Shown in pieces: positions 15,801 to 22,924 of a stretch of 34,300 bases of DNA. Location of the stretch: positions 1 through 34,300 of the IMG/VR virus record IMGVR_UViG_3300034101_001706; one strand, written 5' to 3'. The notes under the pieces were generated by a model. The model worked only from the letters and a program-made list of their open reading frames with translations. It made no database searches and was not told the origin of the DNA. The first letter of the stretch is position 1. The number at the start of each line of letters is the position of its first letter. The DNA comes from a virus. Made by a program: the position numbers and the translations under genes.

Positions 15801-16495
15801 AAAGGTACTTTAATGCGTTCGGATTCATAGCATATTACGGTCCTTACGTCGAAAACTCTTCCGGGCAGATGATTCCGGCGTCACCTTATGTGACAGGGGT
15901 TGCTGCTCGCAGGTATCGTTCCGAGGGGTTCCAGTTCCCACCTGCAGGGACGAAATATCAACTTGCGGATGCGGTGGGCGTTGACCTTGAGGTCAATTCT
16001 GCTCAACAGAACCTACTCAACCCTGACGGATGCAATGTCCTACGCAGCCTCCCTGGTTACCCCTCGACTGCTGTCTTCGTGTGGGGAGGACGAACTAGAG
16101 TTAATACCAGTGTTCCGGACCAGAAGAATTTCCAGTTCGTCAACACCCGTGTTATCCAGAACGTGGTTTACGGGTCGCTTCGAAATGCTTTCGATAACCA
16201 GATCTTCTCAGTCGTCGACGGCTTCGGAATCGTGTTCAACCAGATCGTCTCGATCGGAAACAGCGTCCTGAGCCAGCTTTACACGTCGGGGGCCCTCTTC
16301 GGAAGAAGACCTTCAGACGCCTTCCAGATTATCTGCGACGAAAGAATCAACCCCGCAGAGGATCTTGAGAACGGAATCGTGAATGTTAAGGTGTTTGACA
16401 CTCCAGTGCCGACTCTCGAGAGAATCGAGCTTGACCTCATTCGGGTCTCGATCGGTCAAATGCAACGTGAATTGGAGTCTCAGGGTCTGGGGTAA
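12845..16495 (+). CDS. Contractile tail sheath protein, very long
   Basis: A 1216-aa sheath subunit. The N terminus (SGAPGTYINEQ, then VGNIAPAGIAPFSTIYMLVEAE) and the following VGGTPESRVPLLSYNCVNAFFANA match sheath N-terminal regions. The last about 200 residues (YRSEGFQFPPAGTKYQL, later VFVWGGRT, FVNTRVIQNVVYGSLRNAF and LGRR-like FGRRPSDAF) form the conserved sheath C-terminal domain that links neighbouring subunits. The middle (about 350-950) is a large Ser/Thr/Gly/Val-rich insertion, probably beta-structured and exposed on the outside of the tail. T4 gp18 is about 660 aa, so this is nearly double. The start is preceded by GAGG 14 nt upstream. Identification is strong; function of the insertion is unknown. 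Confidence 0.9.
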   Translation: MATFSFGSGISSGAPGTYINEQVGNIAPAGIAPFSTIYMLVEAEEDVPVTRFPFNTPVPVSSLQDYRTLVGGTPESRVPLLSYNCVNAFFANAQVGDLRVVRVGTPNQIVEVEILPSGLKLNETGLPSPLQAGDTVYIQLLLNNQKLVAGDGSTGYTSNGEWLGVPVLIPVEYIPGDEVNNRRISSAIAKAISDAIESNPSLRNSVYVRDFGLVNDLLPASGSDSGYVTIAASSYNGNVTVQAIQESTGGNFVLMTNGYEIENIVGLQNNLERVPQDYIQCIDTAFDGQSDQGYLIAPAAYAQFDSEGRAAVGAAAAAHCQKNEFKWLAIPDKGPRLITDVNKYKEYVPHSPTEDLSTESLYLVDNAIYKWVGSSVTHDRAKFQTLQPGFDPEVAVRQSVTSVSTDETLGLRDLSKFTVNSTAPLAEYGVFELDNDVIWPVEFQIQQVTLSDLGEDFEDLLPSGSTSAEVYIVAPPYDTARYGPYPSDGSSQYVFICSTASEAVSVLTEVEALGGTVKVVEAMAAPLNCYTVSSPTGSTSSATYSTPQWDLNVEIEGQVSNLVRNLTGTNTYINNLHLPGTLQNSTSEYRLSFVSRVVLDPSSTVSEASEPGFSGSARFEIVSHKLVNGQRVYFTEAVLAGSAVLVKATSKASLNPYFVRVIDNDHVVLATSSSNYLSGSYIPYPSESVSTLPTVVYSTVRGGGISSVNLSELSVLPMIRGRKYGISTGTVSEEAADSSSSPSPSSDNPAVSIFLNSSSLITGKERVFPYGEDDEAGWLPKLKLVSPGSQTTTIENFVCTPTVEQSFSSEAYLVPTFQVFGGEYEADTTAGTGALSSVTAYPSACGLSTSSSGEDIQEALSSLSGVYFNVTAAPAGSVAPDGTTAVVEGDRIAVVFNGSNYEWVVVPAEVKGGDLSSVARICYGSQVEVPLSAEKTPPENLWNFEAVTSTEIISDALRGVGFNGEPQAQFIEAGVDSVNRFYEDSQRYFNAFGFIAYYGPYVENSSGQMIPASPYVTGVAARRYRSEGFQFPPAGTKYQLADAVGVDLEVNSAQQNLLNPDGCNVLRSLPGYPSTAVFVWGGRTRVNTSVPDQKNFQFVNTRVIQNVVYGSLRNAFDNQIFSVVDGFGIVFNQIVSIGNSVLSQLYTSGALFGRRPSDAFQIICDERINPAEDLENGIVNVKVFDTPVPTLERIELDLIRVSIGQMQRELESQGLG

Positions 16496-16500
16496 TACGA

Positions 16501-16767
16501 ATGACGGAGATAAAACTACAAGTTCCGGAACTTCTTCTTCAAACTCTGAAGGAAAAGTCAAAATTTCAGGGCGTCTCACTCGAGGCGCTCTGTATTTCTT
16601 TGCTCGAACGGGCCTCAAGTTCTATTGACCCCTCTCTCTACCCTTCCCTGGGAAGCGGGGACATACGGCTGGAAATTCGAAAGGTTTTCTCAAGTGGCCT
16701 TCCCCAGGAAGAAAAGGCTCGAAGAATCAGACTCCTGGAGTCTCAAATCACTCGAAGAATAAAATGA
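16501..16767 (+). CDS. Small protein with ribbon-helix-helix-like N terminus
   Basis: An 88-aa protein. TEIKLQVPELLLQTLKEKSK followed by FQGVSLEALCISLLERAS resembles the strand-helix-helix pattern of Arc/CopG/HicB-type DNA-binding proteins. The C-terminal half is helical and basic (EEKARRIRLLESQITRRIK). It starts 5 nt after the sheath stop and overlaps the gp25-like gene by 4 nt (ATGA), so it is made with tail proteins. It could be a regulator of the virion genes or a tail assembly factor with chance similarity. Family call is tentative. Confidence 0.55.
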   Translation: MTEIKLQVPELLLQTLKEKSKFQGVSLEALCISLLERASSSIDPSLYPSLGSGDIRLEIRKVFSSGLPQEEKARRIRLLESQITRRIK

Positions 16768-17141
16768 CTAGGACCCCAGGACCCTCAGCTTCGGTTAGGG
16801 GGTTGGCATACCCTTTGAGAATAGAAAACGGCAATTTGGCGATAAAAACGGACAATGATTTAAAAGCCCAGGAGATCCGTAGCGTCATTGAGACTCGATT
16901 CTTCGAGAGGGTTATGAGGGCCGATTACGGAACCAACGACTACACCCTAGAAGTTCTAGACCCCAGCCTCATAAATTCCGAACTTCAGACGTCGATAGAA
17001 GAAAATGTCGCTGGATTATCCTCGCTATCGATCGAGGGTGACTGGCTCTCTAGCGGCGACGACGGGCTTTACAAGGTTTTCATAACATTTTCTGTGAATG
17101 GACAACCGCAACCACCTTTAGAATTTTCCCTGAGCAACTAG
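16764..17141 (+). CDS. Baseplate wedge protein, gp25/GPW-like
   Basis: A 125-aa protein with the GPW/gp25 signature: GLAYPLRIENGNLA at the N terminus, a helix AQEIRSVIETRFFERVMRADYGTND, and a C-terminal beta sheet with NGQPQPPLEFSL. In T4 and P2-type tails this protein sits at the inner baseplate, connects wedge to sheath and helps start contraction. It overlaps the preceding gene by 4 nt. A GGGTAAAAT motif overlaps its TAG stop. The family match is strong. Confidence 0.85.
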   Translation: MTRTPGPSASVRGLAYPLRIENGNLAIKTDNDLKAQEIRSVIETRFFERVMRADYGTNDYTLEVLDPSLINSELQTSIEENVAGLSSLSIEGDWLSSGDDGLYKVFITFSVNGQPQPPLEFSLSN

Positions 17142-17149
17142 GGTAAAAT
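17141..17149 (+). promoter_or_regulatory. GGGTAAAAT motif (putative promoter before head genes)
   Basis: Exact copy of the recurrent motif, starting in the last base of the gp25-like stop codon, 87 nt before the portal ATG. The 95-nt leader contains no terminator. Confidence 0.45.
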
Positions 17150-17236
17150 TCAGCATTAAGAGTACTGAAGAAACTACTGCATGGGGAAGTCATCTGAGAT
17201 TCTTTTGAGGTTTCGGCTTCAGGTTGGTAATACGTA

Positions 17237-18697
17237 ATGGCTGAACGATTTAAAACGAGTCCAGTCCCCTCAGGGGAAGTGGCAGCTTATACTTCCAACC
17301 CTTACTCCCTGAGTGCGATATATATGTTCGGTTCCAGTTCCCCCTTCACGGGGTCTGGAAACACGATAGTAAGGCCGAATGACGAACTTCTAATATCAAA
17401 AGGGGGAAACCGCTCCTTATCCGTCTACCAGAGGTTGATGTTTGACGAGCATGTTCAAGCATCTTTCACAAAGCTAACACAAGAGCTAACCTCTAGACCT
17501 TGGTACTTAACCGAATACAGCAGTAAGCCCGGAGACTTGGCAGTCAGAGACTTTGTGGCAGAAGTCCTGCAAGAACTCCCGATTGACGACCTTTTCAAAG
17601 GTCTCGCAGAGTCCATGATCGTTGGCTTTAGTGTCGGGGAGGTGATGTGGAAGAAGACAAAGAGGGGGGTTATCCCATACGATATACGAGTCCGAGACCA
17701 AAGGAGATTCGTATTCCAGGAATCGGAAGAATCCAGAACCGGATTCACCATGAGGTGCCTAACCTTCAATAGAATGTTCGAGGGGGTAGAACTCCCTGCT
17801 AGGAAATTTATAATAAACAGATACTGGACCCAGCATAACGGCGACCCCTATGGCTCGGCTTTAGGGAGGGTTCTTTACCCCCTTGTGAAGTTTAGGAGAA
17901 GGGCTTTAGAGTCCTATGTTCTTTACGGAGATCGCTACGCTACTCCCACGGCAGTGGCAACTGCCCCCCTCAGTGCTTCGAGTGCGGAGATTGATACGGT
18001 TTACGATCACATCTCAAACCTCTCCCAGGAGACGGCTCTAATCTTACCAGAGGGGTTTAAGTTAGATTTCGTGAATCCACAAGGTACCCCGGACGTCTTC
18101 AAGAACTTGATTGATTACATCGATAAAGAGATAAGTCTTCTAATTTGCGGAGAAAATGAAGCAGGACAGGCTGAGTCGGGTTCCAGAGCTTCCTCCCAAG
18201 TTGCTAATGTCGTTCGTGTCGTTAAAGCCTCGGAACTTTCTGAATCAATTTCCCACACCTTAACACAAACTTTGGTTCGATGGATCGTGGACCTGAATTT
18301 CGGAGTTGATGTGGCTTCCCCGACACTTTCCCGTGAATTTAGAATCGAGGAGTCCGGCCTGACCTCCTCTGACTTGTTGGTCCTGAGCGAGCTCGGGTAC
18401 AAACCCACTCGAGACTGGATTAAGAGGCACTTTAGAGTAGACCTTGAAGAGGAGGGCCCAGAGTTCACGACCACGGAAGAGCAAGAGCCCACTGTATACT
18501 CCCCTGAAGAAGACGGGGACCTCTTCAAATCCATCTTCGGGGATGAGAGAGAATCTGAAGAAACGATCGAGGAGTCTAACGAGGAACCTGAAGAGGATAC
18601 CACCACAGATGAGGAGAAATCTGAAGAAACTGTCGAGGAGTCTAACGAGGAACCTGAAGAGGACATCCTGGACAAACTTCTCTCCTCCCTGGAGTAA
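17237..18697 (+). CDS. Portal protein, Mu gp29-like (DUF935 family)
   Basis: A 486-aa portal subunit. The body resembles Mu gp29-type portals: early LMFDEHVQASFTKLTQEL, then FKGLAESMIVGFSVGEVMWKK and DIRVRDQRRFVF, GDPYGSALGRVLYPLVKFRRR, and the C-terminal pattern SGSRASSQVANVVRVVKASE with LVRWIVDLNFG. Portals form the ring at the capsid vertex through which DNA is packaged and to which the tail attaches. The last about 70 residues are a very acidic tail with a 22-residue tandem repeat, SEET(I/V)EESNEEPEED. The protease-scaffold gene follows after 16 nt. Confidence 0.87.
   Translation: MAERFKTSPVPSGEVAAYTSNPYSLSAIYMFGSSSPFTGSGNTIVRPNDELLISKGGNRSLSVYQRLMFDEHVQASFTKLTQELTSRPWYLTEYSSKPGDLAVRDFVAEVLQELPIDDLFKGLAESMIVGFSVGEVMWKKTKRGVIPYDIRVRDQRRFVFQESEESRTGFTMRCLTFNRMFEGVELPARKFIINRYWTQHNGDPYGSALGRVLYPLVKFRRRALESYVLYGDRYATPTAVATAPLSASSAEIDTVYDHISNLSQETALILPEGFKLDFVNPQGTPDVFKNLIDYIDKEISLLICGENEAGQAESGSRASSQVANVVRVVKASELSESISHTLTQTLVRWIVDLNFGVDVASPTLSREFRIEESGLTSSDLLVLSELGYKPTRDWIKRHFRVDLEEEGPEFTTTEEQEPTVYSPEEDGDLFKSIFGDERESEETIEESNEEPEEDTTTDEEKSEETVEESNEEPEEDILDKLLSSLE
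18554..18663 (+). repeat. Tandem 66-nt-period repeat in portal C terminus
   Basis: The 44-nt block at 18554-18597 recurs with two or three base changes at 18620-18663, encoding SEETIEESNEEPEED and SEETVEESNEEPEED. The repeat adds acidic tail length to the portal protein. Confidence 0.85.
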
Positions 18698-18699
18698 GG

Positions 18700-18713
18700 G
18701 GGTAAAGTTTACC
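18700..18713 (+). promoter_or_regulatory. GGGTAAAGT motif with palindrome
   Basis: The recurrent motif at 18700-18708 forms a palindrome GGTAAAGTTTACC (18701-18713) ending right before the ATG at 18714. It could be a nearly leaderless promoter or an operator overlapping the start. Confidence 0.4.
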
Positions 18714-21224
18714 ATGACTTCTCAACAAAAAGTGTTCACAAAGAGAGTACACGTTTTTAAGGCAGGGCCTCAGATTTCGGCCCAGGGTGTTGAAAGAAAT
18801 TTCACTCCCGACGACCTTCAGCAGGCCGTTGAATCGTATGACCCCGGCGTTCACGAAGCTCCACTCGTTATAGGACATTCCGGAGACAGCGACAGCGTTC
18901 CTTCTTACGGTTGGGTTAAGAAACTCGTTAGAAAGGGTGAAGACCTTTATGCAGACGTAGACTTCACGGACACAGCGAAGGATTTAGTGAAGAAGGGGCA
19001 CTATAAAAAGTTGTCTATTTCCTTTTACTCTCCGAACTCTCCCATAAACCCCCATGAGGGAAAATGGAGTGTCAGGCATCTGGCCCTCCTTGGGGCTGCC
19101 CCCCCCGCCATCAAAGGGTTAGAACCCTTCTCCTTCTCAGAGAAGGAAGGTGTTTTTGACTTTTCCACCACCTTCAGTCCGAAGGAAGTCTTCGACGATG
19201 AACTTGGGCCCACCCTGCTCGTTGAGAGGGGTCCCCTGGAGCTCTTGAAGGAGCGGCTCGACTCTATTCGAGGTGAGATGGAGGGGGCAATCGAAGACCT
19301 CGAAGAAAACCAAGAAGAACAAACTGAAACGACGGTTGATAAACCGGAAACAACGAACTCGGCGGACGATAAGACCGCCCCTGAAAACCCTAACCAGCAA
19401 TTTTCCGAAATGAAAAAGAAAATGGGGCGAGAAGGAGCTGAAGTCTCCGATTCCGCACAAGAACTAGAAGATTCCTCAATCCCCCCGGTGAAGGAGGAAT
19501 TTGAAGAGGGAGTTTCTCGAAAGAAGTCTAAAGGAGCACACGGTCAGAAGGTCCAGGTGGTCCAAGAAGTTTTCGAGGAGTCCGACGAAGAGGACATGGA
19601 AGACATGGAAGACGAATTCAAGGAGCTTCCCCCTGCCCTCAAGGCCAATGCCGAGAAAATGAAGGCGAAAGCTGAAATGAAAGAGGAGGATAAGAACGAG
19701 GAGGATGAGGATTTCAAAGAACTCCCTCCTGCCCTCAAGGCCAATGCCGAGAAAATGAAGGCGAAAGCTAATATGAAGGGAGAAGAAGGTGAAGATGAAA
19801 TGGAATTCGACGAAGTTTCCCATAAGAAGGCAAAAGGTGGAAAAGTCACCTTTGGAACCCACACAGACTCCGAAGAAGACCCGACCGGAAGGGGAGAAAC
19901 TGCCAAGTCCGTTTCTGGAGGCTTTGTCGACCGGATGAAAGTCGGAGAGGTCGAAGGATCTGATGAAAGGGAAATCGACGGCTCTGATGATGGTGACCAG
20001 GAAGAAGATCGAGTGAAGCTCGCTAAGGATGGCGACCAGGAAGAAGATCGAGTGAAGCTCGCTAAGTCGGATTCTGATGGAGGAGACGAAAACTCCCGAT
20101 GGGCCGACCAACCTGAGGGTAAGAAGAGGGCCCACCACGGGGACCAGTACGACACAGGTGAAGAAGGACTTCCTGAGAGAAACAGACCAGGAAAATCCGA
20201 TGGAACTGACCCTTACGGTAGGGACGGAGGTCCGACCAAGGTCCCGACCATCTCTGAGGAGGACCCGGACACCGAGGAGATCGCCGTCCCTCTGAAGAGC
20301 ACCAAGAAGAACAAAGTAGTTCGCGTTCTTCACACTGAGTCAGGTCAAAAGAGGGCAGAGACTGTCGGGGGAGAAATTGCGGACCACAGCGAGGAGTCTG
20401 ACGGAGTGACTCGAACTCCTAAGAAAGCGAAGGTTTCTAACGGAACTGATGCCAGAGGGAGGGACGGAGGACCCACAGTGTTCCCGACTCGCTCTGAGGA
20501 AGAGCCCGACAACATGGAAATGGCCGTTGACCTAGAGTCAGTTGAGGGGAATGCCAAGGTCAGAGTGATTCGTCAAAAGTCTGGAGAAAAGGCTTCAACC
20601 GACCACAAGGAATCTTCCCACCCAATGACCAAGACCGGAAAAGGTTCTACATACGGTCAGAAGGCCCCCGTCTTCGAAATGGAAGAGGACATGGAAGACG
20701 AAGAGGACGAAGACTTCTCTGAGTCCGAGGACTTCTGCGGAATGGGGTCCATGGGTCAGGCAAAGGCCCTGGGATATCCCACTCAGATGTTTGAGGAGTT
20801 CCAAAAGCAGCTGGCTGAGCTTAAGAACGAGAACTCAAGGCTCAAGAAGGATTACCAGGAGCAGCAAACTCGTCACAGAAAGCAGAAGATTGCTGAGTTC
20901 GTAGACTCTCTCTATACAGAAGGTAAGCTCACAGATGGTATCATTCCACAGGGCGAACTTCAAGAGTATTGCGAGGGTCTGGAGTTCGGGACTCTGGAAT
21001 TCTCAGAAGGCGAATCCCCCACTTCGAAGCTCTTCGGCCTTCTCGACCGACTCCCAAACCTGGTTTATTTCGGGGAAGTCGTCTCAGAAGGAAAATTCCA
21101 GGACTTTGAGAGTGAGGAAGACCTTGACCCTCATGCTAGAGCCCTTAAGATGGTGGAAAGCGGAGAATGCTCTGATTACGTTGAAGCGATTAAGAGGTGT
21201 ATTCCTTGGGGTTCTGGGTCATAA
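18714..21224 (+). CDS. Head maturation protease-scaffold fusion (Mu gpI-like)
   Basis: An 836-aa protein. Upstream in-frame codons lie inside the portal gene in another frame, so I take the ATG at 18714. Residues about 5-140 match phage I-type proteases: APLVIGHSGD (His55), YGWVKKLVRKGEDLYADVDF, LSISFYSP (Ser101/Ser103) and RHLALLGAAPPAIKGL. Residues about 180-680 are a very acidic, repeat-rich, probably disordered region. Residues about 690-720 are a coiled coil (FQKQLAELKNENSRLKKDYQEQ), followed by a globular C-terminal domain. The protease would cleave scaffold and capsid proteins during prohead maturation, with the C-terminal part acting as scaffold. Mu separates these as overlapping I and Z products; an internal start for scaffold alone is possible. 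The length is unusual. Confidence 0.83.
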   Translation: MTSQQKVFTKRVHVFKAGPQISAQGVERNFTPDDLQQAVESYDPGVHEAPLVIGHSGDSDSVPSYGWVKKLVRKGEDLYADVDFTDTAKDLVKKGHYKKLSISFYSPNSPINPHEGKWSVRHLALLGAAPPAIKGLEPFSFSEKEGVFDFSTTFSPKEVFDDELGPTLLVERGPLELLKERLDSIRGEMEGAIEDLEENQEEQTETTVDKPETTNSADDKTAPENPNQQFSEMKKKMGREGAEVSDSAQELEDSSIPPVKEEFEEGVSRKKSKGAHGQKVQVVQEVFEESDEEDMEDMEDEFKELPPALKANAEKMKAKAEMKEEDKNEEDEDFKELPPALKANAEKMKAKANMKGEEGEDEMEFDEVSHKKAKGGKVTFGTHTDSEEDPTGRGETAKSVSGGFVDRMKVGEVEGSDEREIDGSDDGDQEEDRVKLAKDGDQEEDRVKLAKSDSDGGDENSRWADQPEGKKRAHHGDQYDTGEEGLPERNRPGKSDGTDPYGRDGGPTKVPTISEEDPDTEEIAVPLKSTKKNKVVRVLHTESGQKRAETVGGEIADHSEESDGVTRTPKKAKVSNGTDARGRDGGPTVFPTRSEEEPDNMEMAVDLESVEGNAKVRVIRQKSGEKASTDHKESSHPMTKTGKGSTYGQKAPVFEMEEDMEDEEDEDFSESEDFCGMGSMGQAKALGYPTQMFEEFQKQLAELKNENSRLKKDYQEQQTRHRKQKIAEFVDSLYTEGKLTDGIIPQGELQEYCEGLEFGTLEFSEGESPTSKLFGLLDRLPNLVYFGEVVSEGKFQDFESEEDLDPHARALKMVESGECSDYVEAIKRCIPWGSGS
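19632..19769 (+). repeat. Direct repeat (96-nt period) in protease-scaffold gene
   Basis: A 42-nt block starting CCTGCCCTCAAGGCC occurs identically at 19632-19673 and 19728-19769. It encodes two copies of (E/K)LPPALKANAEKMKAKA with acidic spacers, a recent duplication. Confidence 0.9.
19989..20066 (+). repeat. Direct repeat (39-nt period) in protease-scaffold gene
   Basis: Two adjacent, almost identical 39-nt units (19989-20027 and 20028-20066) encode DGDQEEDRVKLAK twice. One base differs (GGT versus GGC). Confidence 0.9.
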
Positions 21225-21236
21225 AGATTTAGCGGA

Positions 21237-21902
21237 ATGGACCTCCTGTCACTCGTGAGCGATGTCACAAAGAGGAAAAAGGAGTTCCTATCGAGAGCGT
21301 CAAAGCTGGCACTTCGTTCAGGGACTCTGGATAAGCTGGAGTACCTCACAAAAAAGGAATCCGATCTCCTTTCCTCTGCATTCTCCAGGGGTGAAATAAG
21401 GTCTGAGGAATTCTATCGAACCTTGGTCGATAAGACTCTGGTAAATTCTTTGGCCTCAGTTTACCTGGGGGCTCTCGAATCTGACCCAGAAGGGAAAATG
21501 GAGAGGGCTTGGCCGACCTTAATTGGACAGATGCTACCCCCCTTAATCGACTTTATGAAGGACATCGAGGAAAACTTACGAGAAGGAAACCTCGAGGTGA
21601 GGGTAGAAGAAGATCCTGAAACTTCGGACTTTTCCCGAAGAATGTCTTGGTTGGGGCTCGCAGCTCGAGTTCTCAGGTACATAGTGAACCCCTCTTATTC
21701 CTTTTTCTCACTGGGGGAGCACTATGTCAGGCAAGAACAAGGGTATCGTCAAATGAGGAGAATCCCTCGTATCGACGACAGAACGTGTCCAGACTGCATA
21801 GATTTCGGAAACTTAGGTTGGCAGCCGATCGGCTCCCTTCCGATGCCGGGTCAGCAGTGTCGATGCTACGACAGGTGCCGATGCAGAATCGAGTATCGGT
21901 AA
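21237..21902 (+). CDS. Minor head protein, Mu gpF/SPP1 gp7-like
   Basis: A 221-aa protein. The C terminus has the cysteine-rich signature of head-morphogenesis proteins: DDRTCPDCIDFGNLGW, then LPMPGQQCRCYDRCRCRIEY. The N-terminal part is helical (VTKRKKEFLSRASKLALR). Family members (Mu gpF, SPP1 gp7) bind the portal or capsid interior and are needed for infectious heads. It follows the protease-scaffold gene after 12 nt and precedes the capsid genes, the usual context. It is shorter than many homologues, perhaps lacking part of the N-terminal domain. Confidence 0.82.
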   Translation: MDLLSLVSDVTKRKKEFLSRASKLALRSGTLDKLEYLTKKESDLLSSAFSRGEIRSEEFYRTLVDKTLVNSLASVYLGALESDPEGKMERAWPTLIGQMLPPLIDFMKDIEENLREGNLEVRVEEDPETSDFSRRMSWLGLAARVLRYIVNPSYSFFSLGEHYVRQEQGYRQMRRIPRIDDRTCPDCIDFGNLGWQPIGSLPMPGQQCRCYDRCRCRIEYR

Positions 21903-21907
21903 TTCTG

Positions 21908-21916
21908 GGGTAAAAT
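21908..21916 (+). promoter_or_regulatory. GGGTAAAAT motif (putative promoter)
   Basis: Exact copy of the motif 6 nt after the gpF-like stop and 77 nt before the next ATG. A weaker GGTAAAAAA copy at about 21933 lies inside a CTAGG...CCTAG inverted repeat. Confidence 0.45.
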
Positions 21917-21993
21917 CTAATCGATTCAGCTAGGTAAAAAACTATTCCTAGAGGAAACAATACCTTCAATTTTCGTTCCTCACTTATACGAAC

Positions 21994-22467
21994 ATGTCTC
22001 TAAATATCGCACCCGTTTACGGCAAGCAGTATATCCGCTACGCGGAAACTTGGGAAGCTGCTTCCGACAAAGAAACCGACGGGGTCGGTGAGGTTGAGCT
22101 TCTAGAGTTCGCTGTGGTTGCTTGTGCGACTTATGCAGGCGCAAACAAAGTTTGTGCTCCTGGCGACCTCGACGACTTTTCAGGTGCAGTCGTGGGAGTT
22201 AACCAGTCCTACATTCCGACCTCACTTGCTCAACCTTACACTGCCCGCCAAGCCTCTGTTGCAACCAGCGGTTCGCTCATCATCGAAGTTTCCCCCGAAG
22301 CGGAAGCCTCCTTTGAACTGAACACCCAACTCGCCGTGGGACCCGACGGGAGAGCTCTCCCCGCTGACGACGGGGGGACTGAGGTCACTCTGAACGGCTC
22401 CACTCCTTTGATTCGGGAAGTTGTAGAAATCGGTGGGAGAACCATTCTTTTGGTATCTTTCTCCTGA
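21994..22467 (+). CDS. Possible capsid decoration protein
   Basis: A 157-aa protein, Ala/Val/Gly/Ser-rich and beta-strand rich (ELLEFAVVACATYAGANKVCAPGD, GAVVGVNQSYIP, GSLIIEVSPEAEASFELNTQLAVGPDGRALP). This resembles small decoration or head-fibre-base proteins (DUF2190-like) usually encoded just before the major capsid gene, which is its position here. It has its own putative promoter motif and a strong terminator right after it, so it may be highly expressed. Assignment comes from composition and context. Confidence 0.55.
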   Translation: MSLNIAPVYGKQYIRYAETWEAASDKETDGVGEVELLEFAVVACATYAGANKVCAPGDLDDFSGAVVGVNQSYIPTSLAQPYTARQASVATSGSLIIEVSPEAEASFELNTQLAVGPDGRALPADDGGTEVTLNGSTPLIREVVEIGGRTILLVSFS

Positions 22468-22492
22468 ACTGAGCCGGATTCAACGAAATTTA

Positions 22493-22516
22493 GAGCCCCT
22501 CGGGGCTCTTTTTTTG
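22493..22516 (+). terminator. Rho-independent terminator
   Basis: Stem GAGCCCC/GGGGCTC with a 2-nt TC centre, followed by seven T. It lies 26 nt after the preceding stop codon and separates the decoration-like gene from the capsid gene. Confidence 0.9.
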
Positions 22517-22540
22517 TCCAATTATAACCTAGACGGATTA

Positions 22541-22549
22541 GGGTAAACT
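22541..22549 (+). promoter_or_regulatory. GGGTAAACT motif (putative capsid promoter)
   Basis: Recurrent motif directly after a terminator and 74 nt before the major capsid ATG, a position where a promoter is needed. Confidence 0.5.
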
Positions 22550-22555
22550 TTCCTG

Positions 22556-22592
22556 GCTTTAATCTTAGATTAAGCTAATCACGAATGTGATT
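22556..22592 (+). other. Two hairpins in the capsid mRNA leader
   Basis: GCTTTAATC-TTA-GATTAAGC (22556-22575, one bulged T) and AATCAC-GAAT-GTGATT (22577-22592) lie back to back. There is no U-run. They may protect the 5' end of the capsid mRNA or regulate translation. Confidence 0.5.
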
Positions 22593-22623
22593 TTGAAGTC
22601 AAGTTACCAAGGGTACATCAATT

Positions 22624-22924
22624 ATGATGAATCTCCAACAGACCTATGCTGGCGTGGATCCCATCCTCACGACGCTAGCACAAGGTTTCATGCTACCGTC
22701 TACCAACATTGCGAACTTTATCGCACCTGTTGTAGACACTCCAACCAGAGCCGGAAGAATTCTTCGCTTCGGTAAGGAACAATTCGCTATCAACGACTTC
22801 CGTCGTGCTTACGGTACGAACATCCCTTATGTTCAGAGCCGTTACGACTCGGAGCCTTACGCTCTTGAGCAAGAAGTTGTGGCTTGGGAACTCCCGGAAG
22901 AAGTCGAATTGGCTTCCGCCGCTT
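22624..22924 (+). CDS. Major capsid protein, exon 1
   Basis: Encodes the first 100 residues plus the first base of codon 101. It begins MMNLQQTYAGVDPILTTLAQGF, with conserved capsid-type text such as NFIAPVVDTPTRAGRIL and EPYALEQEVVAWELPEE. Without splicing it would stop at TGA 22924-22926. Splicing after T22924 joins it to exon 2 at 23787 and forms codon TTA, giving ...ASAAL-DLRAIETRNAMSRL. The full protein is 348 aa, a normal HK97-fold coat size for Mu-like and myovirus heads. It is preceded by AAGGG and by a putative promoter with two leader hairpins. Confidence 0.85.

Noticed and set aside
18444-18713. Upstream extension of the protease-scaffold ORF into the portal gene
   Set aside because: The 90 extra codons are read out of frame over the portal coding sequence and give an Arg/Ser-rich nonsense segment. 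The ATG at 18714 starts right at the conserved protease domain.
19476-20333. Long minus-strand ORF of 285 codons, plus another of 203 codons in the same area
   Set aside because: Antisense to the acidic repeat region of the protease-scaffold gene. The biased Glu/Lys/Asp codons leave the opposite strand free of stops; the products are low-complexity Ser/Leu/Phe text without domain features.
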